DNA of 64,000 bases, taken from Mrakia gelida (Eukaryota; Basidiomycota; Tremellomycetes; Cystofilobasidiales; Mrakiaceae). The notes below the pieces were generated by a model that worked only from the letters and a program-made list of their open reading frames with translations, searched no databases and had not been told where the DNA came from. Positions within the stretch are counted from its first letter, which is position 1. Every line of letters begins with the position of its first letter. A program made the position numbers and the translations under genes. Shown one piece after another: positions 11,605 to 23,032 of this stretch. Location: contig BRON01000006.1 of the NCBI GenBank assembly GCA_024345305.1, positions 1,674,001-1,738,000 of the forward strand, given 5' to 3'.

Positions 11605-13957
11605 ATGGTAGACTCTCAACCTTCCCATCTCCCCTCTGATCCCACTCCTTCGACTTCCTCTTCTCGGACGAGCTCGAACGACGTTCATCTTCGTGCGACC
11701 TCGACGGACACGACGACCCCCCTTCAACTCTCCGCCGCTCTTCAACTCGAGAAACCTCCCTCCCCCTCACCTCCTCCAATCCAGAAATCATCCAAGAAGA
11801 CGTTTCATATCAAGACCTTCCAGGAGACGATCGAGGAGAACCTAGCCAAAGCTGAGGCGAACGCTGGGAGTAGCGATCCATGGATCAGTCGAAAGTTCGC
11901 CATAGGGTGAGCAAGTTGCCTCTTTCTCCTCCTGCCTCTGCTTTCGACCTCTTTCCGAGAACGTATGAGAGCTCGATACGGATGCTGCGAAGGTCTCTGA
12001 ACTGGTGGAAGGACGTCTGGTCCAGATGGGGAAGGAGGGAAGGAACCGACGAGCTCATCGAAGAAGGAACGTCGAAGCTCACCTCCTCTCCTCCTTCTCT
12101 TCGCTTTCTTTCCTCCAGTCTCGTCGTCGGCCTCATCGGATGGACTTCCTACGTCGTAGTCGGACGCATATGCATCCCCATGCTGCATCGGACGTCTCGA
12201 ATCGGATCACGAGGGCGAGGAAGTGAGTTCAGCTCAGCTCGCTTCGAAGGAGGGAGCTCACGAGCTGATGACCTCTCCTCGATCCTTTCCTTCCAGTGGC
12301 CTTCCTCGTCATCTTCTCCATTCTCCTCTTCTTCTTCATCTGGAGCTATACGAAGAACATACTCACAGGTCCTGGTTTCGCCAAAGACGTGAGTCTTCTA
12401 CCTCTTTTCAGCTCCTCGTTCCCTCCCTGGCTTTCTTGCGCTCACCCTCCCTCTCCCTGACTCGCCGACAACAGTACGTGCCTCCCTTCCAGATCCCCAC
12501 CAACCCTTACCATTTCCAACCTCAGACCCCCTTCTCCAACCCAGCACCAACATCCGACCCATCTTCTCCTCCAACTCCCTCCCTTCCTGCTCTCGAGACC
12601 AGCACCAACGAGCGACCTCCGTCTCCTCGTCCAACCAACCCACTTCCCATCCCTCCAACCGCTCTTCCGACGTCAGCAGCACTCCCGCTACCGTCATCGA
12701 ATCAAAACGGAGGCCTCTGTTCATCACCTCCACTGTTGGCCCAGCGGAAAGCCGAGGAAGGCGCGTTGGAAGCTCAGCCTGTCGAGGGAGAATGGGTCGA
12801 GCGGTTTCCTCCCGAACCTGAGGTCCACGGACGGTGGTGTGGGTTTTGCGAGCTGGTGAAACCGGAGAGGACTCATCACTGTAGGATGTGTGGGACGTGC
12901 GTGCTGAATATGGTGAGTGTAGGGTCCTGAACACGTCTGTTCTCGTTTTACTGTTTGACGCGTCGCTGATCTTCGCGTTTTCTTCTTCTTTTCCTCGCCC
13001 AGGACCATCACTGGTGAGATGAACACTCCTTCAATCTCGTCGAGTGTGACTCGTTCTGACTTCGTCTCTTCGTCCTCAGCCCCTGGATCGGCACCTGCGT
13101 CGGAACTCGAAACCACAAGTTCTTCCTCGTCTTCCTCCTCTACTCGACCCTCTTCACCGTCTACACTCTCGTCATCTCGGCCATCTCCTTACGCGGGACT
13201 AATAACGATCCAATGGTCATCTCCATCAGTTCGTCCGTCTCTTCTACTCTCTCGTGGCCGTTCGTTCGACTGACGCACCGCTCTTCTTTTGTTCTCATTC
13301 TTCAGTCGTCCTGTTCGTTCGCCCTTCGTCCCGCCTTCCCTCGAGATCTTCATCTGACTTTTCCCTCTTCGACCCTCTTCAGATCCGTCCTCTTCACAGC
13401 CTTCACCGGATCCATGGGCTGGACGCACACCTACCTCATCCTCATCAACATGAGCACAATCGAGACTCTTCGCGTCGCTGTGAGTTTTCCTCCCTTCGCC
13501 ACCCTTTATGCTGGCCCTGCCACTTTCATTCTGACCCTCACTCTCATTTACGTTCTTGCCAGTCCTTCCGAGAACGTGAATCAGCAGCCCTCCAACGTCG
13601 ACATGGTTTCTTCCCGACCTCGTTCGTTCGCCTTCCTTTCCCTCCCTCTTCCCTTCCCTTCGTCCCCTCCCCAACTGACCTCTCCCTCTCCCTCTCTCTC
13701 GTCCGATCAGATCCAAACGAGCCAAGCTCGCTCGTCTCCGCGCAGATTGGGGCTCGCCCTACAAGGAAGGGAACCCTTTCTGGCTCGGGACGCGTCGAAA
13801 CTGGACGGCGGTGATGGGAGAGGAGACGTGGAAGTGGTTCCTTCCCTTGGGAGGACCGAGGGATGGGAAACGAGGAGAGGCGTACGAGCGGAATGCGAGG
13901 TGTGGGGAGAGAGGGGAGTGGAGGAGGAGGAGCGAGTGGCCGGAGGAATTGAGATGA
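11605..13957 (+). CDS. DHHC-type palmitoyltransferase
   Basis: Integral membrane S-acyltransferase that attaches palmitate to cysteines of target proteins. Ten exons give 492 aa: 11605-11906, 12119-12222, 12297-12388, 12475-12912, 13003-13013, 13080-13228, 13305-13311, 13383-13479, 13563-13605, 13722-13957. Two membrane helices come first (around LVVGLIGWTSYVVV and LVIFSILLFFFIW). A 130-residue Pro/Ser-rich loop follows, then the cysteine-rich domain from about 287 (WCGFCELVKPERTHHC) to DHHCPWIGTCVGTRNHKFF with catalytic Cys316. Two more helices and the TTxE-like motif STIETL come after that. DHHC itself is split by an 11-nt exon. Exon 7 is drawn as 7 nt with a GTTCGT donor; a 22-nt version is also in frame. 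The last exon uses an unusual GAG acceptor, chosen because it restores the typical NPFWLGTRRNW tail. Most like fungal Pfa3-type enzymes; the subfamily is uncertain. Confidence 0.92.
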
Positions 13958-14152
13958 TGCACGATTTTGTTGATGACTTTTCGTGACGTGTTCGAGTGAG
14001 GGGGGAAAGGAGAGAGAACGAGTCTGTTCGAACTCAGGTGTGTATATCTCGATCTAATGGGGCAATAGCTGCGGTGACGGAACGTGCCTCGAAGGCTGAG
14101 CGAAGGTCTGAGATGGGAAAGCAAGACGACGCGTCGGCTCCCTCGTTCTAAT

Positions 14153-15395
14153 TTACTTCGCCAACTTGACTGCAGCCTCTCCTCCAAAGTAACGAGTCCT
14201 TCCCTCGAAGGTCTTCTTCGGTGCTGATGGAGGCGCGGCGATCCCTCCAAAGGGGAGCTGAGCCTTGAGCTGAGGACGTTGAAATCAAAACAAGCGGGAG
14301 AACGCGAAGTCAGAAAGCGGACGAGCAACGACACCGAAGGGAAGTAGAAAGAAACAAACCTCCCACGATGCGGGTAGATCCCAAGCCTTATGCACGTCCG
14401 CCTCGATGAGCTTGGAAAACCGACCGAGGGTAAGACGATGCTGTCAGGTCGTCGCGTTCGCAGGCGAGTTGGAATCGACAACTTTCGCGACGAGCGAAAG
14501 GACGAGGAGAGCAACTCACGTCAGTCGCTTGATGCTGAAGGCATGCTCCTACACCCTCCACAGCAAGGAGAGTCCAGATGTTCGACTGGCAGTAGTGACG
14601 GAGAAGAGAAGTGTCAGCGAATCGAAAACGACGAGAACGAGTCCGAAGCCGTGCGCGTCGAGAACAAACGAGAAGATGTGGAGATTGGAGAAAGTGAGGC
14701 GACGACTCACAGTGAGGATACCGCAGGACTGCTCTGAAGAGATGGGGAAGATGAGTCGGAAGGCAGGGTATTTGACGGAGATGTTCTCGATGTCGTCTGT
14801 AGGGGGAGATGGCGCGGAACAACACGAGACGTGAAGGTCAGTTCACACTTGTCGCTCGAACGCGACATCTCTGCTCTCGTTCGTCGACCTCGAAAGGAGA
14901 TCATGGCCTTCTCTCTCTCTCGACCTCTAAACTCACCCTGATCCTCGAAGAAGAGAATGGTTCCCGCTCCTTTCGCGAAGTGCTTGACCTTTCCCTCCGC
15001 GGCGGCTCGAGCAGCATCTACGTCAGACAAAGAAGTAGAACGAGTGTCAGTATCATCCCCGAGGGCGAGGCGTGAGATCTGATCCCAGAATAAGAGCATC
15101 GAGCGGTCGGTGTAGGGGAAGAAGAACCATTGAGCGAGGCCGACTCACCATCAGCAAAATTCGACACCTTCTCGACCGTCTTCCAAACCATCTCCCAAAG
15201 TCGATCTGACTCCAACCCCCAAAGGATCACAACTCTCGCACTCTGAATATCGAACGGAGAGGGCGAAAGCTTCACCGCTTGCTCCACCATCTCTTGAAGC
15301 GACGCTTGCGAAACACCCTCTGGGAGATCCTTCGAGAGATTGTAGACTGATCGCCGAGTCTCGAGAGCGGCGAGGAAACAGGCGCTGGTTCCCAT
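14153..15395 (-). CDS. Nitroreductase-family protein, fungal Hbn1/Frm2 type
   Basis: Probable FMN-dependent NAD(P)H oxidoreductase, the small cytosolic type linked to redox and fatty-acid signalling in yeast. Six exons give 215 aa: 15149-15395, 14937-15017, 14711-14796, 14520-14585, 14360-14410, 14153-14269. The N-terminus FLAALETRRSVYNLSKD carries the R-R-S cofactor-binding pattern of the family. Further matches are PFDIQSARVVILWG, GAGTILFFEDQ, SEQSCGILTSNIWTLLAVEG, LIEADVHKAWDLPASWELKAQLPFGG and a C-terminus near GRTRYFG. Length is slightly above the usual 190-200. The start was chosen because this methionine directly precedes the family N-terminus; sequence upstream does not resemble the family. 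Physiological substrate unknown. Confidence 0.86.
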
Positions 15396-16248
15396 GTTGA
15401 GGTTGAGTGATGATAAGATTGAAAGAGTGGTGGTGGTGGAGGAGGAGGCGAGATGCAGTTGAGGGAAGATGGAGAGATGGGAGCGAAACGTCGGTCGGGC
15501 AGAAGTTCGAAAATCCGTCGAAACCCAGTTCCTGCGCCCTTCTTTGGTCTTCCCTCGTTGCCATTTTGACGAGATTGCTCGGTCAGCAAGATCAGATTGG
15601 GGAAGGATGACGATGAAACCCTAGGAATGAGCTGGAGAGTTTCCTTCGCGCGACGGACTGGTTTTCGACGCGTCGTTGTCGTCTTCCGTTTCGTTCTTCT
15701 TCCTCGCCCTTCTCGCTGGGACGTCCTCCGCGAAGCTCAGCGCCAACTGATTACTGCGAGACTAGACCATGACTCCCTCTGTACTGTATCTCGCGAGTGA
15801 ACGTGACCAGCCTCGAGAACAGACACGTCGAGACGGACGCGTCGCTCCCCCCTCTCCTCCCCCTCGTCTCGTCCATCAAAGTCTCGAGAAGCATCGAATT
15901 AAGCGAGACCGATCCCAAATCCAAGAAAGCGATTCCACGAAACGAGAAAACAAGCGAGCCAAGTGCAACCAGCACACACAACGAAGAGCCAAAACGAAAA
16001 CGAGAGGGAGAGAAAGAAAGAACGAGCGTGGGGGTATGGAGAGAAACGAACGAGAACGAAAACGAGAGGGGTTTTCAGAGAGTGTGAGGAGTACGAGTAT
16101 GGTAAAGGAAGGGAGGAGAAGGGGTATCAAGACGAGTCCTAAAGGGTGTGAGAAAGGGTAAGGGAAGAGGGAGAGGGAGAGCGACCAAGAAAGCGAAACG
16201 ACGAGCGAAGAAGACGAGAAAGAAAGAGAGAGAGCTACCCAGCTAATC
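15396..16248. other. Intergenic region upstream of the nitroreductase gene
   Basis: This is the promoter side of the nitroreductase and the 3' side of the next minus-strand gene. It includes an ACGCGT at 15668-15673 and a long purine-rich stretch (about 15950-16230, AGAAAGAGAG-like). Short open frames here show no recognisable protein. Confidence 0.5.
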
Positions 16249-18754
16249 TTATCGAGCGTGCCCGTACTCATCCCCCGTCTCCCCAGCCATGCTCTTCCTG
16301 AAAGGGTTGTTCTCTCCGGGCTTTCCTAGAACCGTCATTCTCCTTCCAGCCTTCTGTCCTCCGGCTCCCATCGAAGCGTAGTTCCTGAGCATGGCGTCGG
16401 GGGAGAAGGCCTGAGCGGAGTTGGGAGTTGAGTTGGGGAAGTGAGGGGACGACGGAGTGTTGTTGGAGTTGTTGGGGGTGATGTTGGGGAGGGTGTGAGC
16501 GGGCGAGGGGAATTTGGGACCGGCGGTGGCGTTGAGGGAGGAGTAGGAGTCGGAGGGGTTGTGGGATCCGTTCATCACTGGGGGAAAAAATAAAAGGGAG
16601 ATGGAGGGAGGATGGTCAGTTGAGCGAACGAGCGAAGGGAAACGTAGCAGAAGCGAGAAGCAAAAACGACGCGACGCAAACTCACTCCTGACGGCAGCCA
16701 TCGAGCTCAACTCCTCCTCGACCTCCTCAGCACCAAGAACCCAAGGTCCAGCAGCCTGATCAGGCGAAACCATATCGTCGCTATCCCTTCCTCGTGCAGT
16801 CTGCTTCGTTCCGTCACGCGAGTAGATCGAGATCGAAGGTCTCGGGTTCTGACTTCCAACCTGACTGGCTCCTCTTCCTCCTCCTCGAGCGAACGACCCA
16901 TCCTTCGGGGAAGGTCCTCCTCCCTCCGCGAACGAGACTCGGTTGTTGGGCGTATCGACGAACGCGAACGAGACTCTGGAAGCTCGTTGTTCTCCCGTAG
17001 CGAGGAAGACGGACGTCGCCGGCCTGGCGAACGAGTTCTGGGACATCTCCTGATGAGGTTGGTTGTCTCGAAGGTGGGAGGAGGATTGGGAAGGTCGACC
17101 GTCGTAGGTGGAGTAGACGGATCCGACTTGGGTTCGACGGTTGGCGGCTGAGGAGACGGACTTGCGAGGATCGGGGGAGGAGGCTGGGTTCCAAGACGTT
17201 GAGATGACGGACATTCGGTTGTCTTTTGTTGTTGGGGGAGCAAAGCGAGTCAGTCAGCGGGTTGTTTTGGACTCGACAAGGAGAGAGCAAGTGATGAGAA
17301 AGGACTCACCGATAGCCTTGCTCCATCTGCGAACGAGGAAGAGAACGGGGAGGGGGAAGAGGGAAGAGGATGAGTTTCCGAAACGGAGACGCGTCGAGAA
17401 ACCTCGAAAGACGGACGTACCTCTCCCTCTTCTTCGACTGCTTCGCCCTCGCCCATCGAACGTAAACGAAGATTCCAGCGAGAAGGATGATGATGGGGAA
17501 GAAGACCGCCGCGAAGACGGATCCAGCGTTGAGCCCTCCTTTCGTGAGGATCGAGGCGACGGTGTAGACGGGGTCGACGATGCCTGAGGAACGAAAAGGA
17601 CGCGTCGAGGAAAGAGGGTCAGTCGCCGTTCGCTCTTCTTGTTCTCTCTTTCTCGACTCTACTACTCGTAGAACTGAGCCGCTGTCTCGACCACTCACCG
17701 GTATCAGCAGGAGCAGCAGCAACGGTCGATCCTCCAGTGACGGTTACGAGCTTGGAAGCAGGGTAGGTGACTTCGAAGAGGGGTCCGGAGGGGGTGCTGC
17801 TGAGGAAGGAGAAGCTCTCCGAGTCGGAGAGGGCGATCTGGAGTTGGGCTTTCTCGGTTGAGTTCCACCTGCGCACATTAAAAGAGGAAAAGAAAGAGGA
17901 GGACGGGAAAGAGAGGGGTTGCGCGTTTCAGCTTTGGGTTGTTCGTCAAAGGCGAGGGAGAAGCGCACGAGAGGCGAGGAAAGATGGACGAACCATTTGG
18001 GAAGAAGATCGGTAGAGTAAGATCCATCTGAGGCGGCGATTCCAGTCCAGACCTGTTAGATTCAGCAACCAAAGGAGGGGGAGAGAGGGAGGAGGGAAAG
18101 AGAGGGGAGGTCAGCTCGCCGGTCTCGTCTGGTCCTCTCTCTTCCCTCCCTTCTCCCCAGCGTCAAACTGACCTTGAGAACCGACTTAGCGAGCGTAGGA
18201 GCGTAGAGGGTCAGATCTACTTTGGTGATGCTCGAGTCGAGGCAGGCTGAGTTCCATGTGAAGACGACGGGTCCTGCTGAGGTGTCGACGGACGCGGATG
18301 CGGTGGGGAAGGTGTAGAGGGAAGAGGCTCCAGAAGGGCAGGAGGCTGAAAACGAGACGAGTACGTTGATATCAGCATGGTGGGATGAGGGTTAAAAACA
18401 GAAGGAAGGTAGGGATATGAACGAAGGGAAGTGGAAGAGGGGGCTGAAGAGCGAGTTCGACCTTCCCTGCCCTCCCTCCCCTCCTCGGCTCCCTCTCTCT
18501 TCCTGCTCCCTCCCCCATCGACCCACCCGACATACTGATCCCTACCAGTCCCAGCTATGTATACACCTCCCCCTGAATCCTCGAGAAAACCCGCTTCCCT
18601 CCTCACGAACGACCACCCAAAGAAGGAGGAAGCAAGAGAGACGAACGACCAACTCACCTCGCTTCACCATCTTCTCTCCCCCTTCCTTCCTCTTGACCAT
18701 AACCATCCCTCCAAGATCCTGAGAAGCTCGATCGAACAAATCTATCTCTACCAT
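16249..18754 (-). CDS. Single-pass membrane protein, hypothetical
   Basis: I do not recognise a family. Eight exons join in frame to 514 aa: 18658-18754, 18173-18345, 17994-18052, 17699-17868, 17421-17583, 17310-17326, 16686-17222, 16249-16577. Residues 33-165 form a compact region with paired Trp and Ser/Thr-rich strands (TWNSACLDSSITKVDLTLY, VWTGIAASDGSYSTD, then SGPLFEVTYPASKLVTV). It looks like an extracellular beta-sandwich, as in fungal cell-surface proteins. One membrane helix (SVFAAVFFPIIILLAGIFVYV) follows at about 187-209, then a basic stop-transfer stretch (RWARAKQSKKRERW). The long tail is Ser/Asn/Pro-rich and likely disordered. A 17-nt exon codes for part of the juxtamembrane segment. 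The 5' end is the weak point: the first exon has no convincing signal peptide, so another first exon is possible. Confidence 0.65.
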
Positions 18755-19516
18755 CTTAAACCTGAGCTTGTGGTGTTGGTGTTGGGCTGTCGGGTTTGGA
18801 AGGACAAGGAAGGGAGCGCGAAGGGAGGAGGTGCGAGCTCGGGAGGCAGGAGTCGAACGAAACGTCGACCGTCGGGGCGAGGCGATGGGTGATGGAGGAG
18901 GGTGAAGGAGTGTGAGGGCCGAAAAGGAAAGGGAGCGAGGAGGAGAGAAGCTTCGCTGCTGGGGTGGACGTTGAAAAGAAGGGAAGGGGAGACAGGAAAG
19001 GCGGAGGGGAATTGCGAGGAGAGAGAGGAGAGAGGGGGAGAGAGGGGAGGAAAGGGGTGCCTGAGTGAAGGTGACGAACGAAACCAAAACAAAAGAGGGC
19101 AGGAGAGAGAGGAAGTTTTTCTCTCGTCGAGGTCGAATGGATGAGGTGTATACAAGGCTAGTGTGGATAAAATTGGGATAGAGTGGAGGTCGAGGACGAT
19201 CTTTGAGGAGGGAATCGTCGAGAGAGGAACGAACGAGGGACGTGAACCGGAGGACTCCGGTCGCTTGGGTGCTTCCTTCCTTCTGCCTCGTGGAGATGTC
19301 GAGGTGGGAGGCACCAGACGCATTCCTCGTAGACCGAGAGACTACAGCCTTTTCGGCTCAAGCGTACTGCAGAAAGCGAGCGAGCTCCTCTTCATCGCCC
19401 TCCGTCTCTCTCGCTCGACGCGTCGCGTCCTCCGTCATCCCTCCCTCTCGCCCTCCCGCTCTCTCCCCTCTCCCCTCCCCTCTCCCCTCTCCCCTTTACG
19501 CACACTGAAAAGCACA
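18755..19516. other. Intergenic region between two minus-strand genes
   Basis: This holds the upstream region of the hypothetical membrane protein gene and the 3' side of the DUF6534 gene. On the minus strand it is strongly C/T-rich, which opens long spurious reading frames. ACGCGT occurs at 19418-19423. A missing 5' exon of the hypothetical gene could lie here, but I could not identify one. Confidence 0.5.
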
Positions 19517-22032
19517 TCAAGATCTCCAACTCCCCTTCCTCCCTCTACGTTCATCCTCCGAACTCTCAAACCCCAGCGCCGTCACCAGATCCACCTGCGA
19601 ATCCTCCAGCTCATGCTCTTCGAACGACAGCCCGTCTCGCGATTGAGCGTGGGAAGGACGAGGTTCTGGGTGTGGATGTGGATCGTCCCATTGGTCTTTG
19701 TGATTTGAGGACTGGAGGGTGAGGAGGAAGGGGGGGGGGAGGGAGGGAGGGAGGGAGGGAGGGCGAGGGAGGAAGATGGAGGGTGAGTGGTGAGAGAGAG
19801 GGAGAGGTTAGTTGGGTGAGAGAGAAGAGAGGATTAAAGGGTGGAGAGATGGGTGGAAGAGAGGATGACGGACGAACCTGATACGGAACCTCCTCCTGGA
19901 CCGTCGACGACGAGGGGTCGCGTCCGTGCGAGGATGAGAAAGCTGTCGAAGCGTCTTCGGAGTGCTGTTTCGCGGCATGGGAGGAGGTTAAGAAGGGAGG
20001 AAGAGATGGGTGAGCGGGATAAGAGAAAGGGAGAGGAGAGGAGGGATGAAGATGAGAGAGGGGAGGGAATCAGAAGTCGAACTGACCATCGTGCTCAGCT
20101 CGACGCTGTTCGTGTTGATGTTGTTGACAGGACGAGAACGAAGAGCAGCTTCCGAGCGAAGACGACGACGTTCGTTCTCAGCAGCAGCAGCAGCAGCTTC
20201 TAGCTCCTCAGTTTGAGTGATGGTGTCTGAAGCACGGAAAGAAGAAAAGAGGAGGCGAGGTCAGTTTCGACGCGTCGAACGAACGAGCGTTGAACGAGGC
20301 GAGAGAAGAAGAAGAAGAAGAGTGAACGACTCACCACTTGTAACCTTCACACCTCTCAGACTCAGCTCCGTCAGCCCAGCCTCGGCTCCAATCATGTTCC
20401 TCGTCCCCGTCCCACTGTCGTAGTTTCGTCCTGGAGTTTGACCTGACGTGGGTGCCAGTCCGGACGGCCACTCGCTTCCTCGACGGTTGAGATTGGAGAG
20501 CATGGTGAGGGTGTAGAGTCTGGAAGAGAAAAGAGTGGAGAGACAGGGGGGAGTAAGGGAGGAGAGATGAAGAGGCAGCGAGAGGGGAGGGGCGGAGGGA
20601 AACGAACCTTCCGAGAGAAAGAGAGAAGAAAACACAGACGTTCGTGTTCTGGTTGGCAGCGAAGGTGGCCACAGCAATAACGGCCGTCCCAGCTGTCATG
20701 GTTCCAGTCGTGATGGCGTGAATCATGAGCCGACGGAGAAGACTGGGTAAGGAAGAGCGGGTTAGGTCGCGTTCGAGGTTCGCTCGAGTCGAGAAGGAAA
20801 GACGTACCCTTCTGTTGCTTTGAAGGAAGTTTCGGCTCGGGAGAGGATAAAGACGAGGGCAGCGGCGATGAGGATGTCTACCGCTAGTGCACAGCTAGAG
20901 TACGAAACGAAGATAAGAGAGTCAGATCGAGATGAGGACGCGACGACGAGCATTGCTCGACGCCGGACGGTCAGGGGACCCTAGCCTGGACTCACCACAG
21001 CCAGAGGTTGATCATGTTTGCGATCTCTGCTCGAAAAAGGCAAAGACCGAGCTGGATCAGCGATGCGATGCGAGCAGAGCAGAGACGAGACGACAGACGA
21101 CTCACTCATTCGATCCGCGTACGAAGTTCCACTAGTAATCTGCACCGCGGCTGCTATTATTCCACCGAGAGAACCAGAGGAGATGATCCCAAAGATGATA
21201 GGATACGCGATCTGACCCGTTCTGGGAGGTGCGCAAGGTAAACGGGAACGCGAGTGAGCAGGGAAGCGTCGGAGAAAAGAAAACCGCGTCTCACTCACAA
21301 ACGGTAAATCCGCATGCTCAAGAAGGTTTGGCAGGTCATTCCACACACTCCACTACTGATCCCATAGAGGATGAAAGACCACGGCTGTGACAGAGCAAAG
21401 ACCTTGTCGCCTGAAGAAGGAGGAACGAGAACGCGGTTGGTCAGCGAGGCCGTTCACAACGGAGGGTTTGAGAGAAAGAGCAGAAGATTGGAGCTCACCG
21501 AAGTGGGTGACAGTATAGAGATAGCACATGCTCGTGCTAGCTACCATTCCTCCTATATCGGCGCAGAGGGCTATGGAGACGCAACATTTGTTGAACCAGC
21601 CGTCGTGGCGGCCGAAACGACTCCAGTACTGGTACATCTGAGATCGGCGAAACGAAAACGAGTGAGCTCGGCGTAAGGATGGGAATTCCGAGATGCCGGC
21701 TCCTCGCAGAACAGGTGGAGGTGGGGTGCGGCTGTCTACAGCTCGGGAGGGCGAGCGAGGGCTGAAGGTGAGGCCGCGAAACGAACCTGCAGTCCTTCAA
21801 TCGTGAAAAGCGAGCAATTGAACCAGCTAGAGGGAAGCAGAAGGACACAGAAGGCAAGTCAGTGTTGTGTTTCGTAGAGTGGAGAGAGGAGAGGACGAAC
21901 GAAGCGAGAAGGAGAGCTCTGTGGAAGGAGAAGGGAGAGAGCAATGTCAGCTCGTCCGGACAATGAATCGTCGAGCTCAAAGGGAAGGAGGAAGCTCAAA
22001 GCTCACCCAATCGTGCTGTCGTACTCCCCCAT
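19517..22032 (-). CDS. DUF6534 seven-helix membrane protein
   Basis: Member of a basidiomycete family of unknown function with about seven membrane helices. Thirteen exons give 436 aa: 22007-22032, 21901-21918, 21787-21826, 21499-21637, 21299-21410, 21106-21221, 20996-21026, 20808-20894, 20608-20742, 20335-20519, 20087-20226, 19878-19964, 19517-19711. The start MGEYDSTIGALLLASWFN, the helix-loop pattern through MYQYWSRFGRHD, and the closing GRLYTLTMLSNLNRR match the DUF6534 layout, in which a K/R-LY-x-NS-x-L-x-LN-x-R motif ends the last helix. After that the tail is hydrophilic, with an alanine-rich helix (EELEAAAAAAENERRR) and a low-complexity end rich in Ser, His and acidic residues. Exons are very short at the 5' end (26, 18 and 40 nt). 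Biological role unknown; the tail could carry signalling or sorting motifs. Confidence 0.82.
19730..19769. repeat. G-rich (GGGA)n tract in the last intron of the DUF6534 gene
   Basis: A run of G followed by about six GGGA repeats on the + strand. In the minus-strand transcript it is a C/T tract. The + strand could form a G-quadruplex. It sits inside the 166-nt intron between the last two exons. Confidence 0.7.
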
Positions 22033-23032
22033 AGCAGGAGTTGTTAAGAACCTATAGTCTGAAGCTGGAAGAAAAGGTGAAGAGCAAAATCCAAGCGAGG
22101 CTGAGGGAGGGAGGGCGTCGAGAGAGGCGAGAGCGAAGGAGGGAGGGAAGGATGGCAGGTATATGTTGGAAGGGAGAAGGGAAGGAGTCGGAAGACCTCC
22201 AGGCACGTCGAGTCGGTCCAGAGTACAAATATAACCGAGGGAAGGCGAGCAAGGTTGACGATGAAAGGGATCGTCCAAGTATTGCAGTTCGAGCCTCGGT
22301 GAGAGTTTGAGGTCAAACAAGGTGAAGTTCATTTGTTGAGCACGAGGAAAAGGCTGTCGAGGGCCAGGCTGACACGGCTGTTCGAAGACTGGTAGATGAA
22401 AGGGGCCAAGGGCAGAGAGAAGGAAGGGAAGGGAAGGAAAGAACAAAAGGTGAGCTCGTCCGAGGAGCAGTTCGACCCGACCGAAGCTTCATTCCTTGTT
22501 CTCCCTTCTTTGCCCTCGCTCCATGCTGGACTTGCCTCGGACGCTCGTCTACGGATTTAGATTAGACGAGAGGATGTTGGTAGGTCTTCGGTGCGAGAGG
22601 GATCTGCGAGCAGAGGGAGAGAAGAAGAGGAGGATTCGGAGATGAGCGTTGCGAGAAGGAAGAGAGAGTGAGCTCGCGAAACCAAGATGCGTCGACGAGA
22701 AGGTCTCGTAACCGGGCTGAGTGTTGTGTACCTTCTCGAAGTCATCTTGGAGAAGACGCTAGAGACCCTGTCTCACAGCCTTGCTCCTTCGTCTACTGTG
22801 TTTCGATCGAAAAAAGGAAGAACGAAAGACCGAGTCGGACGCGTCGTCGTTCAGTTCTTTCCGCGCTCGCCTCCCAAAAGAAGGATTGATACATGAAAAG
22901 GTAGCAGGCATATGAAAGACCTCTCGCCAAAGCCAAAGAATACACCCAGCTAAGCAGAGCAAAAGCAACTCCCCCTCCCTCTTCGCTCACCGAAATCGAA
23001 AGAACGCGTCGCCTCTCCCTCTCCGGTCTCAC
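22033..23032. other. 1-kb intergenic region upstream of the DUF6534 gene
   Basis: The longest gene-free stretch in the window. It must carry the DUF6534 promoter and the 3' end of the PWWP-like gene. I see no conserved protein in any frame and no tRNA-like internal promoter boxes. An optional extra intron and exon of the PWWP-like gene could reach into 22793-22949. Confidence 0.5.

Noticed and set aside
13305..13326. 22-nt version of exon 7 in the DHHC gene
   Set aside because: In frame, but needs a GTCCCG donor; the 7-nt form has the recurrent GTTCGT donor. Not fully excluded.
15950..16160. Lys/Arg-rich + strand frames upstream of the nitroreductase
   Set aside because: Purine-rich low-complexity DNA; the frames overlap one another and show no conserved sequence.
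18748..19323. Minus-strand frame of 191 aa upstream of the hypothetical membrane protein
   Set aside because: Ser/Pro/Leu content follows from the C/T-rich untranslated leader; no conserved motif, no signal peptide, and no fit to the next exon.
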